A stretch of 64,000 bases of DNA, from contig NZ_MVBC01000001.1 in NCBI RefSeq assembly GCF_002007105.1, forward strand, positions 744,001 through 808,000, written 5' to 3'. The stretch comes from Hymenobacter sp. CRA2 (lineage in GTDB: Bacteria; Bacteroidota; Bacteroidia; Cytophagales; Hymenobacteraceae). The notes beneath the pieces are model-generated. The model was not told the DNA's origin. It worked only from the letters and a program-made list of their open reading frames with translations, and made no database searches. The position numbers were made by a program, and so were the translations under genes. This document shows positions 16,377 to 24,035 of this stretch, piece by piece (position 1 is the stretch's first letter; every line of letters begins with the position of its first letter).

Positions 16377-18134
16377 ATGCATTTACGTGTACCCGTGCGG
16401 CCGCTGGCTGCGCAGGCGGCCCGCTGGGCTTTGCCCCTGCTGGTAGCTGGCCTGACCACTATTTCGGTGCAAGCCCAAACCCCGGCTGCATCCGATACCG
16501 CGTTTCAGCGCGGCTCCCGCGTGCCATTGCCCAAGCTCAACGCCCGGCAGACGGAAAGCCTGGCCTTGCTGGGCAAGGTGTGGGGCTTCGCCAAGTACTA
16601 CCATCCCGCCGTGGCTGCCGGCAAGTACAATTGGGACGCCGAGCTGTTTCGGGTGATGCCCCAGGTGCTGGCCGCCCCCGGCACGAAGGCGCGCAACGCC
16701 GTGCTCAGCGCCTGGCTGACGTCGCTGGGGGCCGTGCCGGCCTGCGCCGATTGTGCCAAGGCCAGTGCGCAGCCGGTGCACCAGCAGCCCGATCTGGCCT
16801 GGCTGACGGACAAAAAACTGCTGGGCGCGGCGCTAAGCCAGCAGCTGGTGCACCTGCGCGACAACCGCCACCAAGGGGCCGGCTATTACATCAAGCAAGG
16901 CGGGGCGGGCAACCCGGACTTCACCCACGAAGCCGGCTACGGGCACATGACCAGCCCCGACGCGGGCTACCGCCTGCTGGCCCTGTTCCGGTACTGGAAC
17001 ATGGTCCAGTACTTCTTCCCCGACAAATACCTCATCGGCGAAGACTGGAATAAGGTGCTGCCCGAATTTGTACCCCGCTTCGCGCAGGCCGCCACGGCCG
17101 AGCAATACCGTCTGGCCGTGCTGGAGTTGGTGGCGCGCATTCACGATACGCACGGCGTGGTGTCGGAGAAAGATGCGGGCATCAGGCGCATCTGGGGCGA
17201 CTACGTGAGCCCGGTGCTGGTGTGCTGGGTGCAGGAGCAGCCCGTGGTGGCCAAAATCAGCCTGACCACGTTTGGTGTGCAGACGCCCCTGCAGAAGGGC
17301 GACGTGGTGACGCGCGTCGACGGCGTGCCCGTGGCTAGCATCATCAAGCGCTGGCGGCCCCTGTTTTCGGCTTCCAACGACATGGCGCTGATGACCCTGA
17401 TCTGCCAGAACCTGCTGCGCGGCAACACCGCCCAGGCCCAGATAGACGTGCTGCGCGCCGGCAACCCCTTGCAGCTCAGCGTTACGCGCTACCTGCCGGA
17501 TGCCATTGCGGCGGCTCCGCTGGCCGTGGCTTCCACCGACAGCAGCTACCGCATTCTGCCGGCCAACATCGGCTACATCCACATGGGCCGGCTGCTGCCC
17601 TCGCAGGTGGCGCGCACCATGCAGGCGCTGAAAGACACCAAAGGCATCGTGATTGATTTGCGGGCCTACCCGAACTTCAACACCTTCCGCCTGCTGCCGG
17701 GGTACTTCCTGCAGCAAGCCGCGCCGTTTGCCAAGTTTACCGAACCGGACTTATCGTTTCCCGGCCGCTTTGTACAGTCCGCCGTGGTAAGCGTGACGCC
17801 CAACCCCAGCCAGTTCTACACCGGCAAGGTGGCGGTGCTAGTAAACGAGGACACGCGCAGCCTAGGCGAATACACCACTATGGCGCTGCAGCTCAATCCG
17901 CGCGCCACCGTGCTCGGCAGCACCACGGCCGGCGCCGATGGCAACGTGTCCCCCATCGTGCTGCCCGGCGACCTGACCACCCGCTTCAGCGGCTTGGCCG
18001 TGTTCTACCCCGACGGGCGCGAAACCCAGCGCGTGGGCATCATCCCGACGGTGAAAGTCGCGCCCAGCGTCGAGGGCGTGCGGGCCAAACGCGACGAGGT
18101 GCTGGAAAAAGCCGTGGCGCTGCTTTCGCAATAG
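16377..18134 (+). CDS. Secreted S41 family peptidase
   Basis: This is a 585-residue protein with a signal peptide (LPLLVAGLTTISVQAQ) and therefore exported. The N-terminal region (about 55-240) has WGFAKYYHP, a segment common to Bacteroidota S41 proteins, and a CADC pair. A PDZ-like part lies near 290-330 (LQKGDVVTRVDGVPV). The C-terminal S41 tail-specific protease core has IGYIHMGRL, GIVIDLRAYPNF and VNEDTRSLGEYTT, where the Ser matches the family nucleophile, then TTAGADGNVSPIVLP. It probably cleaves proteins in the periplasm or outside. The start at 16377 is chosen for the signal peptide. The gene stands alone and converges with the pterin dehydratase gene. Confidence 0.9.
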   Translation: MHLRVPVRPLAAQAARWALPLLVAGLTTISVQAQTPAASDTAFQRGSRVPLPKLNARQTESLALLGKVWGFAKYYHPAVAAGKYNWDAELFRVMPQVLAAPGTKARNAVLSAWLTSLGAVPACADCAKASAQPVHQQPDLAWLTDKKLLGAALSQQLVHLRDNRHQGAGYYIKQGGAGNPDFTHEAGYGHMTSPDAGYRLLALFRYWNMVQYFFPDKYLIGEDWNKVLPEFVPRFAQAATAEQYRLAVLELVARIHDTHGVVSEKDAGIRRIWGDYVSPVLVCWVQEQPVVAKISLTTFGVQTPLQKGDVVTRVDGVPVASIIKRWRPLFSASNDMALMTLICQNLLRGNTAQAQIDVLRAGNPLQLSVTRYLPDAIAAAPLAVASTDSSYRILPANIGYIHMGRLLPSQVARTMQALKDTKGIVIDLRAYPNFNTFRLLPGYFLQQAAPFAKFTEPDLSFPGRFVQSAVVSVTPNPSQFYTGKVAVLVNEDTRSLGEYTTMALQLNPRATVLGSTTAGADGNVSPIVLPGDLTTRFSGLAVFYPDGRETQRVGIIPTVKVAPSVEGVRAKRDEVLEKAVALLSQ

Positions 18135-18140
18135 CACCGC

Positions 18141-18398
18141 TTAGCTGATGACTTCGCCGCCGTACTCCGCGGCCAGCTTGTCAATGGCCTCGGCCAGCCG
18201 CTGGTCGCGTTTGGTTACGGTGTTGCCCGCATCGTGGGTGCGCAGTCGAAATTCCACCGTGTTGTACTCGTTGGCCCACCACGGGTGGTGGTCCTGATGT
18301 TCGGCTTCCTCGGCCACGTCGGTCATGAAGCAGAAGGCGACCTGAAAATCCTTGAAGCGGAAGGTGCGGCGCAGAGAGTTGTCGGTTTCGGTCCACAT
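18141..18398 (-). CDS. phhB: 4a-hydroxytetrahydrobiopterin dehydratase (pterin-4a-carbinolamine dehydratase)
   Basis: This is an 85-residue single-domain protein. The active-site segment EHQDHHPWW (about 31-39) and the later RTHDAGNTVTKRDQRLAEAID are the family signatures. The enzyme regenerates quinonoid dihydrobiopterin after aromatic amino acid hydroxylation; some homologues take part in molybdopterin or folate metabolism instead. No phenylalanine hydroxylase is in the window. It follows the NADAR gene by 13 bases on the same strand, so the two probably share a transcript. Confidence 0.93.
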   Translation of the reverse strand: MWTETDNSLRRTFRFKDFQVAFCFMTDVAEEAEHQDHHPWWANEYNTVEFRLRTHDAGNTVTKRDQRLAEAIDKLAAEYGGEVIS

Positions 18399-18411
18399 AG
18401 CGGAAAAGGGG

Positions 18412-18990
18412 TTAAGCAGCTTGTAAACGGGCGCGCACTTCCATCAGGGCGAAGCCCAACAGGTTTAACCCGCGCCAGGCGGCTGGGTTTAGCGCCCGCG
18501 CGTCATTCTGGGCCAGCCCAATGCCCCAGATGGCATCCACGGGGCTGGCCTCGACGAGAATACGCTCGCCCGAGGCCAACAGAAACTCTCGCAACGACGG
18601 GTGCTGGCTGAACTTGGCTTCGTTGCCGCGCACCACGATGCCGAAGCGTTCGGCTTCCCAGCGGTCCGCATCAAAATGCCCTACCTGCCGGCCCAGCCGC
18701 TTGGCTTGATCGGGGTGCGCGGCGGCAATGATGGCGTCGCGCGTGGCTTCGTCGCCGAACAGCCGGGCTTTCTCGGCCATCATGTAGTGCTCGGTGGTGG
18801 CATAGCGGCGGCCGTCCAGCTCGAAGGGTGCGGGGTACCACTGGCTCAGGCACTCCTTGCCCACGCCCGTGGCCTTGCCGGCCGGGGTGTGGCCCCAGAA
18901 AAACAAGTACTTGGCCTGATAACCCGTAACGAGGCGCTGCAACAGGGTATCTAGGTCGGTTATCGGAGCTGACAGGGCGGAATCAGGCAT
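18412..18990 (-). CDS. NADAR family protein (YbiA-like)
   Basis: This is a 192-residue protein of the NADAR/YbiA superfamily. Signatures are YLFFWGHTP, CLSQWYPAPFELDGRRYATTEHYMM (about 47-71) with the conserved Glu and Met, and the C-terminal DAIWGIGL and NLLGFALMEVR. YbiA-type enzymes hydrolyse toxic riboflavin-pathway intermediates (N-glycosidase), while other NADAR proteins remove ADP-ribose from guanine in DNA; sequence alone does not separate these. It lies 13 bases upstream of the pterin dehydratase gene, which weakly favours a pterin/flavin housekeeping role. Confidence 0.92.
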   Translation of the reverse strand: MPDSALSAPITDLDTLLQRLVTGYQAKYLFFWGHTPAGKATGVGKECLSQWYPAPFELDGRRYATTEHYMMAEKARLFGDEATRDAIIAAAHPDQAKRLGRQVGHFDADRWEAERFGIVVRGNEAKFSQHPSLREFLLASGERILVEASPVDAIWGIGLAQNDARALNPAAWRGLNLLGFALMEVRARLQAA

Positions 18991-19119
18991 ACGAACGCGG
19001 CACTAATGCGAATGGCCGCCCCAACATACGCAGGGGCGACCATTCGGCAACCCAAAGCCGCCGCTCAGAGTACACTTGACCAAAGACCTCTTTCCCCACA
19101 CAACCGCACCTCTCTGACT

Positions 19120-19704
19120 ATGTCTATCGACCCGAAGAACCGCCCCGTGCGGGAAATTCCCAACGATACCACCAACGAAGAACTGGCCGCGGGCCACATC
19201 ATTCCCGGCGCCGATCCGCCCAAGAACGAGGACGCCCGCGGGGGCTTCGGCAACCGCGACGGTAAGCAGGGCTTCGGCACCGATTCGTCGGACGGCATTT
19301 CGGCCGTATCGGTAAACGAAGACGCCGACAAGCCCGGCCACCCCGCCGACAACATGCGCTCCGACGACGAAGGCCGCCCGGTGGTACCCAACGAGGACAT
19401 GCCCACCCCGGACGTGATAGACCCGCGCCGCCTGCCCGCGCCCATCGACGAAATCGACGGCGACACGGCCCGCGCCCGCAACGCCGACGAGGACCTCACC
19501 GACGAAGACGACTTTGCCGACGTGGATAGCCGCAACGACGCCGGCGAGGACGAAGACGGTGACTCCGACGATGACTCGGCCGCGGGCCGCAGCACCGGAG
19601 CCGCCATCAACTACAACTCCAAAGCCAGCGACGCCCGCCCCGACACCAACGCCGACCTTACCGACCCCGACGCGCAGGAATCCGGCATTGCCAAGGGCTT
19701 CTAG
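19120..19704 (+). CDS. Acidic disordered hypothetical protein
   Basis: This is a 194-residue, highly charged protein dominated by Asp, Glu, Asn, Pro, Gly and Ala, with long acidic runs (TDEDDFADVD, DEDGDSDDDS) and no Cys or Trp. No signal peptide, membrane segment or globular motif is visible, so it is probably intrinsically disordered. The start at 19120 (MSIDPKNRP) follows a short leader without a clear promoter box. A second hydrophilic gene follows 62 bases downstream on the same strand. A stress or desiccation role is inference only. Confidence 0.75.
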   Translation: MSIDPKNRPVREIPNDTTNEELAAGHIIPGADPPKNEDARGGFGNRDGKQGFGTDSSDGISAVSVNEDADKPGHPADNMRSDDEGRPVVPNEDMPTPDVIDPRRLPAPIDEIDGDTARARNADEDLTDEDDFADVDSRNDAGEDEDGDSDDDSAAGRSTGAAINYNSKASDARPDTNADLTDPDAQESGIAKGF

Positions 19705-19766
19705 GCGCTGACCCCACCCTAGTTGCCGCGCTTTCCCTTTCGTACCACCCCAAACGCCTCATTGTC

Positions 19767-19991
19767 ATGCCTTACAAGAGCAATAACACCAACCAGCAGT
19801 CGAAGGAAAACAAAGGTGGCCCTGCCGCTGCCGAGCAACCCAAAGCCGCCGGCCAACTGCCGGTGAACGACCGCGACGAGCAAACCGAAAACCGGCTGGA
19901 GCAGGAAGCCATTGATGCGCCCCAGCGCCACCCCAACCGCAACCTTGAAAAGCCCGAACTCGACAAGCCGAGCTACGGCGGCGGCCATTAG
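19767..19991 (+). CDS. Small hydrophilic disordered protein
   Basis: This is a 74-residue protein rich in Asn, Gln, Glu, Pro and Lys, without Cys, Trp or Phe and with a Gly/His tail (YGGGH). It is almost certainly unstructured in isolation and resembles hydrophilins in composition. It follows the acidic protein gene by 62 bases and is closed by a strong terminator, so the two may form a short operon. No family recognised. Confidence 0.72.
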   Translation: MPYKSNNTNQQSKENKGGPAAAEQPKAAGQLPVNDRDEQTENRLEQEAIDAPQRHPNRNLEKPELDKPSYGGGH

Positions 19992-20001
19992 GGTCCTCTG
20001 A

Positions 20002-20044
20002 AAAAGCAAAAGCCCCGGCCTGATTGGTCGGGGCTTTTGCTTTT
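20002..20044. terminator. Rho-independent terminator after the hydrophilic gene pair
   Basis: An uninterrupted 19-bp stem (20002-20020 with 20026-20044) has A-rich and T-rich feet and a 5-base TGATT loop. It lies 10 bases past the stop of the 74-residue gene. Confidence 0.9.
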
Positions 20045-20134
20045 CCGGGGGTAATGAAGAATCAGGAATAACACGTTTCGGTAACCCCACCTAGTAAAAG
20101 GAGCGTAGCCATTCATCCTTACCTACCACAAGCT

Positions 20135-20833
20135 ATGCGCTACGCCACTACCGACCTCCACGGATGCCTGCACACTTTTCGTCACTTGGTGGAGCAGCGC
20201 CTGCGCCTCACGCGTGAGGATGCGCTCTACGTGCTTGGTGACTACGTCAACAAAGGGCCGGATACGCGCGGCGTACTCGACTACCTGATGCAGCTGCAGG
20301 CCGATGGGTACCAAGTGCACTGCCTGCTCGGCAACCACGACCTGGAGTTGCTGGAAGCGGCCCGCGGCAAGCGGCCCATGGCCAACTGGACCTCCGTCGC
20401 CGATTACGACATGACCCTGCGCAGCTTCGGGGTGGAGCGCACCGAGGATATTCCGGAACCCTACTTGCGCTGGATAGAGGCACTGCCGTTGTCGCTGGAG
20501 CTGCCCGACTTCGTGCTTGTGCACGCCGGGTTCAACTTCCGCCTGCCGCCCGAGCAAATGCGTCATGATCGGCGTTCCATGCTCAACATCAAGGACTTTA
20601 CCTTCGATGCTTCGCGCTTGCAGGGCAAGCGGCTGGTCCACGGCCACAATCCGAAGCCTACTGACTATCTGCGGCGGCAAGTCAAGCAGCGTAGCGGTGC
20701 CATCGACCTGGATACCGGCTGCGTGTACCGCCACAACCCCGAACTGTGCCACCTCGCGGCTCTTAATCTGGATACGTGGGAGTTAACGCTGCAGGAAAAC
20801 ATCGAGCCCCCTTACCCTATCGGCACGCGCTAA
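20135..20833 (+). CDS. Metallophosphoesterase (Ser/Thr phosphatase-like)
   Basis: This is a 232-residue PPP-type metallophosphatase. All core motifs are present: DLHGC (7-11), GDYVNKGPDTRG (about 41-52), LLGNHD (65-70) and later LVHAGF and VHGHNP. Two metal ions would be held by these Asp, His and Asn residues. PrpA/PrpB-type phosphatases act on phosphoproteins, while ApaH-type ones cut dinucleoside polyphosphates; the short length and motif spacing fit the PrpA-like group, but the substrate is unproven. Cytoplasmic, stand-alone gene, followed by a 539-base AT-rich gap. Confidence 0.9.
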   Translation: MRYATTDLHGCLHTFRHLVEQRLRLTREDALYVLGDYVNKGPDTRGVLDYLMQLQADGYQVHCLLGNHDLELLEAARGKRPMANWTSVADYDMTLRSFGVERTEDIPEPYLRWIEALPLSLELPDFVLVHAGFNFRLPPEQMRHDRRSMLNIKDFTFDASRLQGKRLVHGHNPKPTDYLRRQVKQRSGAIDLDTGCVYRHNPELCHLAALNLDTWELTLQENIEPPYPIGTR

Positions 20834-20999
20834 AGTCTCCTGGGCAAACCCTAAAAGTAGGATTGTAACGTTTTTACTTGCGCCGTTTGTAGTTAATTCG
20901 ATACCGCTGCTGCAATATGCTGACTAGTTTGTGTTGGTTTGTTTATATAAAACTGTTGTTGCTACACTAATTGGGTACTGCAAGGTTAATGCAAAATCA

Positions 21000-21019
21000 T
21001 TATTCTGCATGCAGAATAA
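21000..21019. promoter_or_regulatory. Perfect 20-bp palindrome, candidate operator
   Basis: TTATTCTGCA is followed at once by its exact reverse complement. It lies 126 bases upstream of the only promoter-like box in this AT-rich gap. A dimeric regulator site is plausible but not shown. Confidence 0.45.
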
Positions 21020-21144
21020 ATATCGGGGGTATAGTGTTGATAACTAGTAGTTAATTGGTGTTAGTTGTCTGCGCGTAAAACAAGGTGTTGTCCTATTATT
21101 AGAAAATTAATCTAAGCTGTATTAGGATTGATTAGGCGCGGCGC

Positions 21145-21152
21145 TATATTTG
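21145..21152 (+). promoter_or_regulatory. -7 box (TATATTTG) for the T9SS surface protein
   Basis: A TAnnTTTG match 220 bases upstream of the ATG at 21373. A TTG at 21128-21130 is closer than the usual 19-21 base spacing. It would give a leader of about 210 bases. Confidence 0.45.
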
Positions 21153-21372
21153 GTTTGTGACAATTTACTCCATATGGTTATGTGGGTAATGAAATGTCAC
21201 TATTTCACTGCAAGCCTATGGTAGCTTAACTACTTCCCCCTCTCTTCCTGCTCTCTTTCACTGGTCCGGTCACTGCCTTCAAGGCGCTGACTAGCTGGTT
21301 TCAGCGGCTTTCAAGCTGCTGACCGTCACTGCTTTGCCCTACTGCTCCCGCTTCCGATGCCCTTTCTGAGCC

Positions 21373-23919
21373 ATGAAACAAACTTTACCTTCCTCTTCAA
21401 CTTCTGAGCGTGCCACCCTGGTTACGCGCCAGCAAGCGTCCTTAACTATGTGGCTGCTGCTGCTCTCGGCCCTCGTGCTGCTGCTGGTGCAGCGTGCGCA
21501 AGCCCAAGCGCCGGTGGTATACCGCGTGGGCACTGGCGGCACCTACCCGACTCTGACGCAAGCCCTGGCGGCAGTGCCTGCCACGCTCAACGCCCCTTAT
21601 GAGCTGCAGCTGACCAGCGGCAGCACGTTTGAAGAAAACGTCCTGATTGCGCGGGCCGGCAGCGCAAGCAATACCCTAACCATCAAGCCAGAAGCGGGTG
21701 CTACGGGCATCGTCATTACCGGCACCGTCACCTTCGGGGGCGGCACGCGCTACGTAACGCTCAGCGGCCACAACGGCAGCAGCTCGCGGCAGCTCACGCT
21801 GAAGCAGCTGAGCACGGGGCTGCCCACGGTAGCCCTCACTGGCGACGTGCAGCACGTAACCATTCGCGACGCGCGCCTGCTGGGCAGCAACGCCTCGCTC
21901 GCGGGGGGGGTGGTGGAAATGGATGGCGGGAGCAGCACCGGCAATGATGACAACACATTGGTGAGTAATTACATCGGTAATGCTGCCAGCGGACAGCTGC
22001 CGGCTCACCTCGTGTACGCGGCGCTCAGCACTGGTGCGTCGGCCAACGACCGGGTGGCCCTGCTCAGCAACGAATTGACCAACTACGCCCTGTGCGGGGT
22101 GAAAGTGGAAAGCGGCAACGGCGACGGATGGATTATCCGCGACAACAGCTTCTACTACTCCCTGGGCACGGCGCCCACCTCGGCCCAGACGGCCATCAGC
22201 TTTCAGCCCGGCGCTGCCTCCGACAACAACTCCGTAAGCGGCAACTACATCGGCGGCACGGCCCCGCAGGCCGCCGGAGCGGCCTGGGTTAACGCTGGTA
22301 CGCAGGACTTCCGGGGTATAGTGGTGAGCTGCGGCACGGCTACGGGTGCGGCAGCTAATGTGTTGGAGAACAACGTGGTGCGCAACATCAGCCTTTCGCA
22401 GCCCAGCACCCAGGCCTTCCAGGCCATGCTCCTGGCCGGCGGCCGCAGCGAGCTGACGGCTAATACCGTGGCCGCGGTAACCAACAACGGCACCGACGGC
22501 GTGAACTCGCTCGTGTCGCAGGCGCAGACGGTGCTCAACAGCTTCACGGTAGCGCCGGGGCAGGTGATGTCCATTCAGAGCGGGCAGACGCGGGTAACCG
22601 GCAACCTCACCATCCAGGGCACGCTGAACCACACCGGCGGCGACATCGTGGTGAATGGCGACTTCACCAATGCCGGCGCCTTCGCCCAGACGCTGGGCAA
22701 CCTGGAAGTGCAGGGCAACATGATCAATAACGGCGTGTTCAGCTGCACCACGGGCGGCGTGCTGCTGACCGGCAACGGCCCCCAAACCGTGAGCGGCGGG
22801 CTGTACTACAACCTGGAAGTGCGTGGTGCGGGCGTCAAGACCCTGACCGATGACCTGACGCTGGCCAACAACCTAGTGATGAACGGCGGTGTGCTGGATA
22901 CCGGCCCAATGAACAAGATTCAGCTGAACGCCGACGCCCTGCTCACCGAAACGGCCACCAGCTACGTGCTCGGCCGCGTAATGGCCCGCCGTACGCCCCG
23001 CGCCGGCAGCGCCGAGATTTTCGGCAACCTGGGCCTAACCATGACGCCGGCCGCCGGCTCCCTGCTGCCGGGCGTTACCACCGTGGCCCGCACCACGGGC
23101 ACGGCAGCCACCATCAACGGCACGCCGGGCATTAAGCGCTACTTCGATATATCGGCTGCCACCAACACCGGCCTGAACGTGGAGCTGCGCGTGGATTACC
23201 TCACCACCGAGCTGAACGGGCTGGCCGCCAACGACCTGGCCTTCTTCAAATCGACGGACAACGGCCTGACCTGGCAGCCCAAGGGCCTCAGCAGCAGTGG
23301 GCGCGGCTTCGCCACCCTCAGCGGCGTCGATGGCTTTTCGCGCTGGACGCTGGGCGAGCAGTCGGCTCCGCTGCCCGTGGGCCTCACCGCCTTTCGGGCC
23401 CAGCGGCAGCAGCAAGCCGCCGTGCTGACGTGGACCACCGCCACCGAGCACAGCAGCCGCGGCTTTGGCGTGGAAGTATCCACCGACGGGCGCACCTTCC
23501 GCCAGCTGAACTTCGTGGCCAGCCCGACGCCCAACAGCACCAACGCCCGCAACTACCGTTACGTCGATACGGAACCGGGCAAACACGGCCTGCGCTACTA
23601 TCGCTTGCGCCAGGACGACCTCGACGGCAAAACCACCTACTACGGGGCCCGCACTGTGGCTTTCGACAACCGCCCGGCCCTGGCTGCTTACCCCACGGCG
23701 TTTGACCAGAGCTTCGAAGTGGAATTTGTGGCGCCCGGCACCGGCAATGCCGTGCTGACTTTGACTGACGCCCTCGGCCGCGTGGTATGGACGCAGCAGC
23801 AGGAAGTAATGGCCGGCCCGGCGCACCTGCGCGTGGCTCCGCACTGCCCCGCCGGCAACTACCTGCTCACCGCTTCCGTGGATGGGCAGCACTACCAGCA
23901 GCGTCTGGTGCGGAAGTAA
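21373..23919 (+). CDS. T9SS-secreted beta-helix surface protein
   Basis: This is an 848-residue exported protein. The N-terminus has a hydrophobic signal (about 26-45, LLLLSALVLLLVQRAQAQA). Residues about 50-460 show Asn/Gly-rich strand repeats typical of a right-handed parallel beta-helix (GSTFEENVLI, VVEMDGGSSTGNDDN, YIGNAASG). A later part reads like an adhesin-type domain with LTDDLTLANNLVMNGG. The last about 80 residues (YPTAFDQSFEVEF, LTLTDALGRVVW, AGNYLLTASVDG, QRLVRK) form a type A T9SS sorting domain, which sends the protein across the outer membrane. It may bind or cut polysaccharide or act in adhesion; no catalytic residues could be assigned. Confidence 0.9.
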   Translation: MKQTLPSSSTSERATLVTRQQASLTMWLLLLSALVLLLVQRAQAQAPVVYRVGTGGTYPTLTQALAAVPATLNAPYELQLTSGSTFEENVLIARAGSASNTLTIKPEAGATGIVITGTVTFGGGTRYVTLSGHNGSSSRQLTLKQLSTGLPTVALTGDVQHVTIRDARLLGSNASLAGGVVEMDGGSSTGNDDNTLVSNYIGNAASGQLPAHLVYAALSTGASANDRVALLSNELTNYALCGVKVESGNGDGWIIRDNSFYYSLGTAPTSAQTAISFQPGAASDNNSVSGNYIGGTAPQAAGAAWVNAGTQDFRGIVVSCGTATGAAANVLENNVVRNISLSQPSTQAFQAMLLAGGRSELTANTVAAVTNNGTDGVNSLVSQAQTVLNSFTVAPGQVMSIQSGQTRVTGNLTIQGTLNHTGGDIVVNGDFTNAGAFAQTLGNLEVQGNMINNGVFSCTTGGVLLTGNGPQTVSGGLYYNLEVRGAGVKTLTDDLTLANNLVMNGGVLDTGPMNKIQLNADALLTETATSYVLGRVMARRTPRAGSAEIFGNLGLTMTPAAGSLLPGVTTVARTTGTAATINGTPGIKRYFDISAATNTGLNVELRVDYLTTELNGLAANDLAFFKSTDNGLTWQPKGLSSSGRGFATLSGVDGFSRWTLGEQSAPLPVGLTAFRAQRQQQAAVLTWTTATEHSSRGFGVEVSTDGRTFRQLNFVASPTPNSTNARNYRYVDTEPGKHGLRYYRLRQDDLDGKTTYYGARTVAFDNRPALAAYPTAFDQSFEVEFVAPGTGNAVLTLTDALGRVVWTQQQEVMAGPAHLRVAPHCPAGNYLLTASVDGQHYQQRLVRK

Positions 23920-23993
23920 GGGAAGTTGCGAGTTGGCAGCGGGGCTGTTACCCCCTGTCAATTCGCAGCTACTATCCAGGTTGGTTGAAGGGG

Positions 23994-24031
23994 AACCCGT
24001 CCGGGGCATCTGCCGCTCCGGACGGGTTTAT
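23994..24031. terminator. Bidirectional terminator between convergent genes
   Basis: A perfect 11-bp stem (23994-24004 with 24018-24028) is followed by TTTATGC on the plus strand. It lies between the T9SS gene and the convergent sigma fusion gene. Confidence 0.75.
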
Positions 24032-24035
24032 GCTT

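Larger units (their letters stand above)
20834..21372 (+). other. AT-rich intergenic region upstream of the T9SS surface protein
   Basis: These 539 bases hold no supported gene. They are clearly more AT-rich than the flanks. They contain a perfect 20-bp palindrome at 21000-21019 and a TATATTTG box at 21145-21152. I found no tRNA, riboswitch or terminator signature. The last 130 bases are pyrimidine-rich (CTTCC/CTCTT blocks) and lead into the gene start. Confidence 0.7.

Noticed and set aside
20834-21372. Riboswitch or structured RNA in the AT-rich gap
   Set aside because: No known core, and only one palindrome and one promoter-like box could be seen.
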